NCBI GenBank assembly: GCA_035468355.1
Contig: DATITA010000079.1
Location: 1-64,000 of the forward strand
Source of the DNA: DATKSS01 sp035468355
Lineage (GTDB): Bacteria > Chloroflexota > Dormibacteria > Dormibacterales > Dormibacteraceae
Length of the DNA: 64,000 nucleotides
Direction of reading: 5' to 3'
Positions 1-7,996 of the stretch are shown here, in pieces. Each line of letters starts with the position of its first letter. Position 1 is the first letter of the stretch. The position numbers and the translations under genes were made by a program. The notes under the pieces were generated by a model. That model made no database searches. It saw nothing but the letters and a program-made list of their open reading frames with translations, and was not told the origin of the DNA.

Positions 1-161
1 TAGCTCGCCGCGGTGTCGATGTGGTTGATGCCGTGAGGCAACAGAAGCTCAAGTGTTCGATCTGCGACATCCTGGGTCACGGTCGACAAGGATGCGGCGC
101 CGAAGATAATCCGGCTGCTGGGGTGACCCGTTCGCCCAAACGGCTCACGCGCGATAGCCAT
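1..161 (-). CDS. aldo/keto reductase, N-terminal part (runs off window)
   Basis: The first 53 codons of an aldo/keto reductase, truncated by the left window edge. Translation shows FGRTGHPSSRIIFGAA near the start and GINHIDTAASY at the break, the usual first strand and the catalytic-Asp region of the NAD(P)H-dependent TIM-barrel family. The ATG at 161 has a purine-rich GGAGG-type ribosome site about nine bases upstream, which supports this start. The substrate cannot be told from the N-terminus. It lies in the accessory block at the left of the window. Confidence 0.8.
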   Translation of the reverse strand, partial: MAIAREPFGRTGHPSSRIIFGAASLSTVTQDVADRTLELLLPHGINHIDTAAS

Positions 162-331
162 CCTAGACCTCCACCTTCCGTGATCTCCTCCGAATTACCT
201 GCCCAAAGCTGGGCCGCCGTACTTCAGGCCTCGTGTCATCGAAGAAGGTAGCAGCCCTGAGCTCCAGACCGGTCAGGTGCTTCAAGCGGTCCCCAGGCGC
301 CAGCCGCTGACGACAGGTTCCCACGTCCCCA

Positions 332-556
332 CTAACCGAACGTCCACACCGGACACGTTGTATTCAGTTCGAAATCGAGGAACCCGGAGAAGAGGATCGC
401 GGAGACTGCGGGGATGGCCGTCCAGAGCAGCGGCGTCGGGATGAAGAGTCCGACGACAGAAGCGACGATGAAGATGATCAGCGCAATCATGAAAGCCGCC
501 CAGCCGCTAAGGTCGCGCCGGGTCGTGTGATCGACGAATCCCGCCGCGAACGCCAC
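332..556 (-). CDS. small hypothetical membrane protein, possibly a gene remnant
   Basis: A 74-residue frame with GTG start and two strongly hydrophobic segments (about residues 22-40 and 43-60), so probably a two-pass membrane protein. The frame stays open and protein-like for some 20 codons upstream of the GTG without another start codon, then meets TGA. This could mean a C-terminal remnant of a longer membrane protein. It is divergent from the permease gene at 647. No family recognised. Confidence 0.35.
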   Translation of the reverse strand: MAFAAGFVDHTTRRDLSGWAAFMIALIIFIVASVVGLFIPTPLLWTAIPAVSAILFSGFLDFELNTTCPVWTFG

Positions 557-646
557 GACCGCGGTGGGGGCGGCCGCCTGGAAGACGATGAGGCTGTGCC
601 CGATACGATCGCCTTGAGGTCACTCGGCGAGCCACAATGACGCAAA

Positions 647-2518
647 TTGACGGCTAGACGAGGGATCAAGGTTCGCGGCGGCTCGCTCGGCGCGTTCCTG
701 TGCTGGGCCGTGGTCTTCGCCGACATCGGAACGTCGATCTACTACGTCCCCGGACTTCTGTACGGCCGGTACGGTGCGCGCTCGGCGATCTTCGTAGCCA
801 TGACGATGGCCGTGTTCTTCCTGCTGTCCATCAAATACGTAGAGGTGACATGGCGCTACCCCGAGGGAGGTGGCGTAGTCAACGTGGCGTCGCAGGCGCT
901 GCATCCTTTTGCCGGCCTCCTCGGCGGGTTCCTAATCCTGGTCGACTACTTTCTGACCGCCGCCATCAGCACCCTGTCCGGGTTCATCTACCTGACAGTC
1001 TTTGCTCCGGTACTGCGCTCGAGAGTGCTCCCGCTGACAGTGGCGGCGCTCGTCGCGCTCGCGCTGCTGAACATCCTCGGCGTGAGGCAGAGCGCGCGCA
1101 CGACGGCCCTGTTTGCGATCACTGCCGCGGTGGGTCAGCTTGGGGTGGTCGCGTTGACCGTGACGCATCTCGGAGCGGCTGGCGCGGTCGCGAGTCTTGC
1201 CGCCGTGACGCGCGGGCCCCAGATCACCGTTTCGCTGGTTGCGACCGGCTACGGGGCGGCCTTCCTTGCGTTCTCCGGGCTAGAAAGCATTGCGCAGCTA
1301 GCCCCTTCGATGCGGGAGCCGCATCGCCGGGTCGCAAGCCGCGCGGTTGGCGCCATCGTTCTGACAATGGCGCTCACAGGACCGCTGCTGACGCTCTGGT
1401 CGACAACCCTTCTGAGCGCAAGCGCCGACCCCAACCAGTTCATATCCGTCCTCGGGATGCGGGTCGGCGGCCCCGTGCTAGGCGACTACGTCGCGGTCAC
1501 CGGTGCGCTGTTGCTGATCTTCGCCAGCAACACCGCCATCATCGGTGCCTATCACGTCTTCGTGGCCCTCGCCCGGATGGGTTTTCTGCCGCGCGTCCTG
1601 GAGCGCCGGAACCGATGGCGGCTCACCCCGCAATGGGCGATCTGCGTGGCAGTCGCGATACCCGTCGCGGTCGTGATCGCTTCGCGAGGGAACATCGGCG
1701 AGCTCGGCGACCTCTACGCCTTCGGCCTGCTCGGAACCTTCGTCCTTACCTGTTTCAGCCTTGATCTTGTCCGCTGGCGCGAACGGATCCGTTGGAAGTG
1801 GCCTCAGGCAAGCATGTTCGTCGTCGGCGTCCTGACGACGATCCTGGTCGCGATCGCGTGGTCGATCAACCTGGTCGCCAAACCGACGGCGACCGAGTTC
1901 GGAGGCGCGCTGACCGTGCTCGGCCTTGCTGTTGGCCTGGCCGGCTACGCGTACAACCGAGGACGACGCCCACCGGTGTTCCCGGTTCCGTTCCGGCCGA
2001 AACGAGCTGCCGAGTCCATCGCAGCCGCGCTAGGTTCCGCGACTTGGGCGGGCGAGATTCTCGTCATCCTTCCACACGACCAGCTCGCGGCCGAGGCGGT
2101 CCTCCGCCAAGGCATCCGCGCAGCGTTCGGCCGGGGAGCAGTATTCCTCTACCGCGGCAACCGGTACCCGCACGAGCACCACGAGTTGCTCGAGGTCTCA
2201 GATCCATGGCTGAAGGACTACGCGGCGAAGGACGCCTTCGCGAGAGCGGAGCGAATGGCGCGTGCGAGCGTGCCACATCGCCGGTTTGTGTATGTCCCCG
2301 GCAACCTACCTCGCGATATCGTGGGTCAGATCTGGCGCGCACTCCATCCCCGCGAGACGCTCGTGGTGGTCGACGACAAGGACATGCTGCCTCCGGCGGC
2401 GGTCAGCCGTGTCCGTCAGCACTTCGACGGCGACGTCATGGTCCTGGAGATGTTCAGCGCGAGAGTTCCACCGCCGCCCCATCGCGGTAGCGCTCCGACT
2501 GGTGAAGGCAACACGTGA
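647..2518 (+). CDS. APC-family amino acid permease with C-terminal cytosolic domain
   Basis: A 623-residue inner-membrane transporter of the amino acid-polyamine-organocation superfamily. The N-terminus has the APC pattern in TM1 (FADIGTSIYYVPG), and about twelve hydrophobic segments fill residues 15-450. After about residue 460 comes a soluble region (EILVILPHDQLAAEAVL, then RFVYVPGNLP) resembling the universal-stress-like tails of some APC proteins. The substrate is unknown; cationic or aromatic amino acids are possible. Start is TTG at 647; no in-frame ATG or GTG lies close upstream. A dehydratase gene 0.9 kb downstream could indicate amino-acid catabolism, but the two do not form an operon. 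Confidence 0.8.
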   Translation: MTARRGIKVRGGSLGAFLCWAVVFADIGTSIYYVPGLLYGRYGARSAIFVAMTMAVFFLLSIKYVEVTWRYPEGGGVVNVASQALHPFAGLLGGFLILVDYFLTAAISTLSGFIYLTVFAPVLRSRVLPLTVAALVALALLNILGVRQSARTTALFAITAAVGQLGVVALTVTHLGAAGAVASLAAVTRGPQITVSLVATGYGAAFLAFSGLESIAQLAPSMREPHRRVASRAVGAIVLTMALTGPLLTLWSTTLLSASADPNQFISVLGMRVGGPVLGDYVAVTGALLLIFASNTAIIGAYHVFVALARMGFLPRVLERRNRWRLTPQWAICVAVAIPVAVVIASRGNIGELGDLYAFGLLGTFVLTCFSLDLVRWRERIRWKWPQASMFVVGVLTTILVAIAWSINLVAKPTATEFGGALTVLGLAVGLAGYAYNRGRRPPVFPVPFRPKRAAESIAAALGSATWAGEILVILPHDQLAAEAVLRQGIRAAFGRGAVFLYRGNRYPHEHHELLEVSDPWLKDYAAKDAFARAERMARASVPHRRFVYVPGNLPRDIVGQIWRALHPRETLVVVDDKDMLPPAAVSRVRQHFDGDVMVLEMFSARVPPPPHRGSAPTGEGNT

Positions 2519-3406
2519 GCCGAATCCCAGGGCGCGGGTGTCGCGCCCAGTTGTAGGACGGCAAAACTCTCCCTGTTCTCACGCTCCAGCCAATCGATCT
2601 TGGCCTGCATGACAGTGTGGAACAACTAGCGCCTGCCGATTACCTGAGGTGCCGGCGATGCGCCTCGGTAACCGCTAGGCGGTAGCGCAACCTCCGAAGA
2701 TGGCGCCCAACCCACGACCGCGTGCACGACGCTGAGTTGCATCGACCCGCGAGGAGGCGGCCGCTTCACCGGGATCGGCGCTCAACTCAACCGTGCGCAG
2801 ACATACACATGTTGAGCAATACGGTCAGGACTATGGATGCGACGATGCTGATGATTAGGGACGGAAGGCAGCCAACCATTCGGAATTTCACCATGAAACA
2901 AGATCCCCCGATAGTGTTTTGCTAACGACGCTTCCGTTACCACGGCTTGTCGCGGCTCCTTACATGCAGGCGATCCGGGCACGTGTGGTGTAGTGCCAAG
3001 GCCCCAAGGCACGTGCCAAGTTCCCGACGTGTGGTCCTCGCACAACAACAACGGTCGCTACTCACCAGCTACCCGACGCCGGCGAGTCTTCTGCCTCTGA
3101 CGTGGTGGGGGAGCCCCGCCGCGCGCGACAGTTGTCCCGAGAGCGTCGCGGCCAAGATGCCCACCATCTCGGCCCGCTCTTTCGACACTTCGAATCCCAT
3201 GACCCGTAGGAAGGGCGCATCGATCTCCCCCGCCGACCAGCATTGGTGAGCCGCTGCTAGATGGGAGGCGGTAGTTGGCGACTTGGCTTGCTCGTGATCG
3301 AGGTTATGGTGTCAATCGCCGTCAGAGGCTGGGCCTCGTCGCTGGCATAATTGGCACCATCCCAGAGTCGCGCTCCTCCCGGAGTGGGACCGGCCGCACA
3401 TGGCTG
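2519..3406. other. 888-bp stretch without a convincing gene
   Basis: No intact gene is supported here. Short frames on both strands look random. One minus-strand frame (about 3069-3311) has strongly G/C-ending codons and a plausible peptide (FLRVMGFEVSKERAEMVG) but no start codon at its head and a TGA upstream, so it may be the decayed end of a gene. Around 2975-3020 the CACGTG core recurs within short inverted repeats. The block looks like degraded DNA between the permease and dehydratase genes. Confidence 0.4.
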
Positions 3407-4393
3407 ATGAGGCACAAAGTCGAATTGGTTGAATTGGTCGAGCCGACGCTTCCGGATGTCCTCGCCGCGGCGAAGCGAATTCGGCCGCATCTCGCCCCCA
3501 GTCCCCTCCTCCAGTCGGCTGCCATGAGCGCGATGGTCGGCGCGGACGTTTACTTGAAGCACGAGTTCAATCTTCCAACGGGCGCATTCAAGGTCCGAGG
3601 CGGAGTCAACCTCATTTCTCAGCTCAGCGCCCAGGAGCGCGAAGCCGGTGTGATCGCCGCTTCGACCGGAAACCATGGCCAGTCGGTCGCCTATGCGGCA
3701 AGACTGTTTGGGGTAAGCGCCATCATCTGCGCCCCGATGAACGCAAACGCAGCCAAGGTGGACGCGATGAAGGAGCTTGGGGCAACCGTAAGGCTCGTCG
3801 GAGCTGACTTCGACGAAGCGCGAGTGGCATGTGAGGAGCTGGCGGCGACCGAAGGTTACCGGTACATACATTCAGGGAATGAACCATTGCTGATCGCAGG
3901 CGTCGGCACTCACACGCTTGAGATCCTGAGCGAGCAGCCGCGTATCGACGTCATCGTCGTCCCTGTGGGCGGAGGCAGCGGCGCGGCGGGCGCCTGTATC
4001 GTGGCCAAGACCGTGAACCCCGCAATCACTGTCATCGGCGTACAGGCGGAGAAGGCGCCGTCTGCCTACCTCTCGTGGCGCGCCGGCAAACCCGTCGAAG
4101 CGACCACGAGCACCTGGGCGGAAGGTCTAGCCACCCGGACCCCGTTCGAGCTGCCACAGCGAATCCTGCGGCGCCTGCTCGACGACTTCATCCTCGTGTC
4201 TGACGATGCGATTTCGGCCGCGGTCAGATTGCTATTGGCACGCAACCGAATCCTCGTTGAGGGAGCCGGCGCGTCGGCCTTGGCCGCTGCTCTAGCCATG
4301 CGGGATCGGCTCGCCGGTCAACGCGTTGCGCTGATATTGACCGGCGCCAACATCTCGATCCCTCAGCTCAAAACAGTGCTTGAGGGCGCCTAG
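3407..4393 (+). CDS. threonine/serine dehydratase-like PLP enzyme
   Basis: A 328-residue fold-type II PLP enzyme. The PLP-lysine motif TGAFKVRGG, the substrate loop ASTGNHGQS and the phosphate-binding glycine loop GGGSGAAG are all present, which fits deamination of threonine or serine to the 2-oxo acid plus ammonia. It has the length of catabolic TdcB-type enzymes, without the C-terminal ACT domain of IlvA. The frame is open further upstream (from 3275), but that part does not look like protein. ATG at 3407, just before RHKVELVELVEPTLPD, is the better start. It converges on the broken SDR gene. The exact substrate is not determined; related enzymes act in hydroxyectoine breakdown. Confidence 0.8.
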   Translation: MRHKVELVELVEPTLPDVLAAAKRIRPHLAPSPLLQSAAMSAMVGADVYLKHEFNLPTGAFKVRGGVNLISQLSAQEREAGVIAASTGNHGQSVAYAARLFGVSAIICAPMNANAAKVDAMKELGATVRLVGADFDEARVACEELAATEGYRYIHSGNEPLLIAGVGTHTLEILSEQPRIDVIVVPVGGGSGAAGACIVAKTVNPAITVIGVQAEKAPSAYLSWRAGKPVEATTSTWAEGLATRTPFELPQRILRRLLDDFILVSDDAISAAVRLLLARNRILVEGAGASALAAALAMRDRLAGQRVALILTGANISIPQLKTVLEGA

Positions 4394-4397
4394 CAGG

Positions 4398-4791
4398 CTA
4401 GTTGTTCGGGTCGCCTTTGGGGGGGGTATAGATCAACCCCGAAAGGCCCCCGTCGACGATCAGATTGATGCCGGTAACGTAAGACGCTTCATCTGAGGCC
4501 AGGTAGATGAATGCGGTGGCGATGTCGTCGGGGCTCGCGAGCCGCCCCAGAGGGACCGTGGGGAAGCTCTTGCGCAGGCCTTTCATAACTTCTTCGCCCA
4601 GGAAGTCCACAGAACGCTGCGTGTCTGCGGGCCCGGGGCTCACACCGTTGACGCGGATCCACCCCGGCGTCGGCGAAAACCACGATGGCTCCCTCGCGCG
4701 CGAACGCCTGTGCCACTGACCGCCCCACACCGCGCGCGGCGCCGGTGATAATCGCCACTCTGTCCTCCAGACGCACGCCGGAGGCAGCCAT
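4398..4791 (-). pseudogene. short-chain dehydrogenase/reductase pseudogene with internal deletion
   Basis: The N-terminal piece (4791 to about 4665) encodes a normal Rossmann start, RVAIITGAARGVGRS, to the second strand VVFADAG. Directly after it, in another reading frame, the sequence resumes at the SDR C-terminal region: IRVNGVSPGPADTQ, LGRLASPDDIATAFIYLAS and SYVTGINLIVDGG. About 110-130 residues, including the Ser-Tyr-Lys active site, are missing and the frames do not join. A family member is about 250 residues; this locus has room for about 130. It begins 2 bp after the esterase gene and was probably its operon partner. Confidence 0.8.
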
Positions 4792-4793
4792 GC

Positions 4794-5753
4794 TCAGAGG
4801 TCCTTGAAGAACTGGTAGATCTTGTCGGCTGAGCCCGGTAGGGTCTCATGGCCGTAGTCGGGGTAGATCAGCATCTCCTTCGGACTTCGAATCTTGTTGT
4901 AGGCGGCGAACTGAGTCGAAGGCGGGCAGACGGTGTCCATCAAGCCTGTGATAAAGAGGACGTGACCTTTGATCCGGTCGGCCAGATGCTGGACGTCGAT
5001 GTAACCGAGCCGAGTGAAAGTGTCCTCTTCGCGTAGATGCAGGGGGTCGAATTGCCGGAAGTACGTGGTCAGCTCTTCGTAGGCGGCCTTGGCCAGATCC
5101 ATCTCCCAAACGCGGCGAAAGTCGCAGAGAAACGGATACACGGGTGCCAGCATCTTCACGCTCGGCTCAAGCGCTGCGCAGGCCAGGGATAGCCCTCCTC
5201 CTTGCGAACCTCCGGTTACTCCGATCCGGCTGGAATCGACCTCGTCGAATGACATGACCACCCGGGCGAGCTGAACCGTGTCGAGATAGACCTGGCGGAA
5301 GAGCAGGTGGTCCGGGCCGTCCTGAAGGCCGCGAATGATGTGGCCGTGAAGGGTCGAGCCGGTCACGCGGCTGACGTCCTCAGAGCTACCGCCCTGGCCG
5401 CGGCAGTCCATCGCGGCGTAGGCGTAGCCAGAGGCGACATAGCCAAGCTTGTCGTACCAGTCACCAGAGTTGCTGTTGTAACCATGAAACCTGAGGACCG
5501 CCGGCAGTGCGCCTTTGATGGTTTTGGGCCGCAAGTACATGGCGTGGATCCGCGCTCCACCCACTCCCGAGAAATAGAGGTCGAAGCATTCAGCGAAGTC
5601 GGCCGTAAACTGGGCCGGCTTGAGCTCGATCTGCAAGTCGGTGCTTGCCAGCTCTTTCAAGGCCCGTGACCAGAACTCATCGAAGTCGGCGGGCTTTGGG
5701 CTGCGGCCGGTGTAGGTTCGCAGTTCTGCGAGCGGCATCTCGAAGATCGGCAT
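4794..5753 (-). CDS. acetylxylan esterase / cephalosporin-C deacetylase family hydrolase
   Basis: A 319-residue alpha/beta hydrolase of the AXE1 family, which removes acetyl groups from xylo-oligosaccharides or cephalosporin C. Visible features are the opening PKPADFDEFW, LRFHGYNSNSGDWYD at the oxyanion strand, AMDCRGQGGSS, the nucleophile elbow GVTGGSQGGG, the acid in ITGLMDTVCPP and the histidine in PDYGHE. No signal peptide, so it is probably cytoplasmic and works on imported oligosaccharides. The full family length is present. The SDR remnant follows directly. Confidence 0.87.
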   Translation of the reverse strand: MPIFEMPLAELRTYTGRSPKPADFDEFWSRALKELASTDLQIELKPAQFTADFAECFDLYFSGVGGARIHAMYLRPKTIKGALPAVLRFHGYNSNSGDWYDKLGYVASGYAYAAMDCRGQGGSSEDVSRVTGSTLHGHIIRGLQDGPDHLLFRQVYLDTVQLARVVMSFDEVDSSRIGVTGGSQGGGLSLACAALEPSVKMLAPVYPFLCDFRRVWEMDLAKAAYEELTTYFRQFDPLHLREEDTFTRLGYIDVQHLADRIKGHVLFITGLMDTVCPPSTQFAAYNKIRSPKEMLIYPDYGHETLPGSADKIYQFFKDL

Positions 5754-5926
5754 GTTGAGTCGGCGAAAGGTTAGCGGTTTGAGCGTGTCTGCTGCGCCGG
5801 GGTGGCGTGCAGCTGATCTAGGGGCGAGTGTTCGACCGCTTCCTCGGCTTAGCGATAGGAAGGAGTTATAGCCAGCAACCCTCGGCCGCCTGCTGCACGC
5901 ACAGACGATAGAGAACGCTCGACCCT

Positions 5927-5947
5927 AAACGGCTTAGGAAGCCGTTT
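5927..5947 (-). terminator. hairpin downstream of tRNA-Sec (weak terminator candidate)
   Basis: A perfect 9-bp stem (5927-5935 with 5939-5947) and 3-nt loop lie about 45 bp past the 3' end of the tRNA-Sec gene. There is no U-tract on the minus strand; the plus-strand side is the more T-rich. It may end the upstream serine/thioredoxin/tRNA unit or stabilise its 3' end. Confidence 0.35.
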
Positions 5948-5990
5948 TGTGGTTGTTGGCTGTCAACGTGGCTGTCGGAACTGTCGAAAT

Positions 5991-6090
5991 TGGCGGGGAT
6001 GGATGGGAATCGAACCCACCAGAGACGCCTCAACAGCGCCTCTCGGACGGTTTTGAAGGCCGCGGAGGGCACCAGCCCCCAATCATCCCC
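5991..6090 (-). tRNA. selC: tRNA-Sec (anticodon TCA) with encoded CCA
   Basis: A 100-nt selenocysteine tRNA gene. On the minus strand: 8-nt acceptor strand GGGGATGA, 6-bp D stem closed by a TGGT tetraloop, anticodon loop CTTCAAA with TCA, a long variable arm, T loop TTCGATT, discriminator G and encoded CCA. The 8+5 acceptor/T arrangement and 6-bp D stem are hallmarks of bacterial tRNA-Sec. Two pairs look mismatched: A8 with C at the base of the acceptor stem, and C-A at the top of the anticodon stem. It starts 17 bp after the trxA stop on the same strand, so cotranscription is likely. It implies UGA-selenocysteine decoding in this organism; selA, selB and selD are not in the window. Confidence 0.92.
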
Positions 6091-6107
6091 ACTCCTGGCA
6101 GGGCGGG

Positions 6108-6437
6108 CTAGATTAGCGCTTCGAGCTTCGCTTTCAGATCGCCCTTCATGTTCGGGCGATAACCCACGGTCCGCTCCGCCGGCTTGCCGTCCTTGAAGAT
6201 GATCACGGTCGGGATCGACATGATCCCCAGGCGCATCGGCGTTGCCGGGTTCTCATCGATGTCCATCTTCACGACCTTGACCTTTTCCCCGAGCTCGCCC
6301 TTGATCTGCTCCACGATGGGGGCGATCATGCGGCACGGCCCACACCACGTCGCCCAGAAGTCGACGAGGACCGGGATGTTGGATTTCAGGACCGAATTCT
6401 CGAACTCGGCGTCGGTGACCGCTTGGATGTCAGACAT
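6108..6437 (-). CDS. trxA: thioredoxin
   Basis: A 109-residue classical thioredoxin, a cytoplasmic disulfide reductase. The active site WCGPC sits in VDFWATWCGPCRMIAP, followed by the buried charged pair region MDIDENP and the cis-proline SIPTVIIFKDG. Length and motifs match the family. Its ATG follows the stop of the FmdB-type gene without a gap, and tRNA-Sec comes 17 bp after it. It may reduce selenite-derived intermediates or selenoproteins, but that is only suggested by context. Confidence 0.95.
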   Translation of the reverse strand: MSDIQAVTDAEFENSVLKSNIPVLVDFWATWCGPCRMIAPIVEQIKGELGEKVKVVKMDIDENPATPMRLGIMSIPTVIIFKDGKPAERTVGYRPNMKGDLKAKLEALI

Positions 6438-6794
6438 TTATGAAGCCTTCTCCGTCTTGGAATCCGATTTGCCCTCAGTCTTGCCTTCCGACTTGCCTTC
6501 CGACTTGGAGTCCGATTTGGTGTCCGACTTAGGTTCGGACTTCGTCTCCGATTTGCCGTCCGACTTGCTGTCGGAGGAGCCCGACTCGGAGCCGTTCGAC
6601 GACGAGCTCGAGCTGGTGCTCTTGTAGTCCGTCTTGTAGAAGCCGCTGCCCTTGAAGATCACCCCGGTGGGGTAGAGCATCTTGGACAGCGGGCCCTGGC
6701 ATTTCGGGCACACCTTGAGAGGGTCGGCCGAAATCCGCTGCTGTATCTCGAATTCGTGGCCGCACGCGCCACAGCGGTAACCGTAAGTTGGCAT
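6438..6794 (-). CDS. FmdB-type zinc ribbon protein with Ser/Lys-rich repeat tail
   Basis: Residues 1-58 form the FmdB/CxxC zinc-ribbon domain: YGYRCGACGHEFE, VCPKCQGPL, then the family ending GVIFKGSGFYKTDY. Residues 60-118 are a low-complexity tail of Ser, Lys, Asp, Glu and Gly made of short SxxK-type repeats, much longer than needed for the fold and probably disordered. The domain's function is unknown; related proteins are regulators or assembly factors. It lies between the DUF1015 gene and trxA with almost no spacing. Confidence 0.85.
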   Translation of the reverse strand: MPTYGYRCGACGHEFEIQQRISADPLKVCPKCQGPLSKMLYPTGVIFKGSGFYKTDYKSTSSSSSSNGSESGSSDSKSDGKSETKSEPKSDTKSDSKSEGKSEGKTEGKSDSKTEKAS

Positions 6795-6811
6795 TTGGCT
6801 TGGATTCCTAA

Positions 6812-7996
6812 CTATAGAGTCCGATCTCGATCCAGCCGGTGGAACACCATTCCAGAAGGCGGCTTGGGGTGGAAATACGTGCTCTTCTGTGGAAGAGTCT
6901 TACCTTCCTGCGCGAGCTTCAAAACCTGCCTCAGGTCCGGCGCGGTGAGAAAGAACGCGCCGGCGCCGACACCGGCGTCCACCCAGCGCACCGCCTCGGC
7001 GGCATCGCGGGTGTAGACAAGAAGCTCCTCCGCGCTTCGCTTGCCCAGGATGTTGTCGATCACCTGCTCGTGTAACTCCACCACAGGCATCTTCCCTTCC
7101 AACGGGATCACCTGGAACCGGTGATCCCGGTAGGCTCCGGCCGCGACCCTTCCGTCTAGGGCCGCCAGCGTCTCCTCGAGCGAGCCCTTCGGGTCCCCTC
7201 CGGTCACGGCGACGCCCGACTTGAGCACGCGATGGGTGGGCAGGACCTCCAACCCCGGATCGTCCAGGTCGGTGAGCAGGGCGAGGGTGAAGCGCGAGGC
7301 CGCGTCCGCCGGACCGCCCACCTCCTGCGAGTAGGCCAGGGTGGTCTCGTAGCGGTGGTGTCCGTCGGCAATCAGGACCGGGAGGGTCTCGAACGCGGCG
7401 TGGACGGCGGCGTGGATGGCGGGGTCGGAGATGACCCAGAGGCGGTGCCCGGTGCCCTCGGGCCCGGTGAACGAGACGGCGGGCGGCCTCGCCGCCGCCT
7501 TCGCGACCGTCCCGGCAAGGCCGGTACCCCTTCCTTCATATATGAACCACAGCGGCTCGAGGCTGACGCCGGTCGCGCGTAGCAGCGCGAGGCGGTCCTC
7601 CTTGGGCCCGCGGTGCGTGCGCTCGTGAGGCAGGACCACGCGGTCCTCGTACGGCTGCAGGCGAAGCGCGGCGACGAGGTCGAGGCGCCGCCTGCCTTCG
7701 AACTCGACTTCGTGGACGTACATCGACGGCGGGTCGGCCTGGAGGATCCCGTCTTGCGTCCACTGCTCGAAGGTGGCCGCCGCGCCCTCGTAGTCGGTTC
7801 CTGGCCGGATCAGCCGGATGACGTTGTAGGGCGAGAGCGAGCGATACCGCGCCAGGTCCGATTCTGGGATGACGTCGTACGGCGGCGCGACGAGCGTGCT
7901 CGGGTCGCCCGCTCTGGCCAGGTGATAGCGGCTTCCGGGCAGTGCGCGGACGTCAGCTATCGGAGCGACCGTGCCCGACGTCGCCGAGCTCGACAT
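6812..7996 (-). CDS. DUF1015 family protein
   Basis: A 394-residue protein of the DUF1015 family, function unproven. Diagnostic segments are VAPPYDVIPESDLARY and YNVIRLIRPG near the N-terminus, VVLPHERTHRGPKEDRLALL, and LIADGHHRYETTLAY in the middle. It starts at ATG 7996, inside the end of serA (44-bp overlap), so the two are translationally coupled. Homologues often sit beside serA and a class V aminotransferase, as here, which ties the family to serine metabolism by context only. An upstream in-frame start at 8044 would add a poor, non-conserved leader. Confidence 0.8.
   Translation of the reverse strand: MSSSATSGTVAPIADVRALPGSRYHLARAGDPSTLVAPPYDVIPESDLARYRSLSPYNVIRLIRPGTDYEGAAATFEQWTQDGILQADPPSMYVHEVEFEGRRRLDLVAALRLQPYEDRVVLPHERTHRGPKEDRLALLRATGVSLEPLWFIYEGRGTGLAGTVAKAAARPPAVSFTGPEGTGHRLWVISDPAIHAAVHAAFETLPVLIADGHHRYETTLAYSQEVGGPADAASRFTLALLTDLDDPGLEVLPTHRVLKSGVAVTGGDPKGSLEETLAALDGRVAAGAYRDHRFQVIPLEGKMPVVELHEQVIDNILGKRSAEELLVYTRDAAEAVRWVDAGVGAGAFFLTAPDLRQVLKLAQEGKTLPQKSTYFHPKPPSGMVFHRLDRDRTL

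Noticed and set aside
2722..3249. Several short frames on both strands
   Set aside because: Random composition, mutual overlap and no ribosome sites; treated as non-coding.
3301..3340. TGA at about 3309 as a selenocysteine codon
   Set aside because: Sequence on both sides is not a recognised selenoprotein and there is no clear hairpin after the codon.
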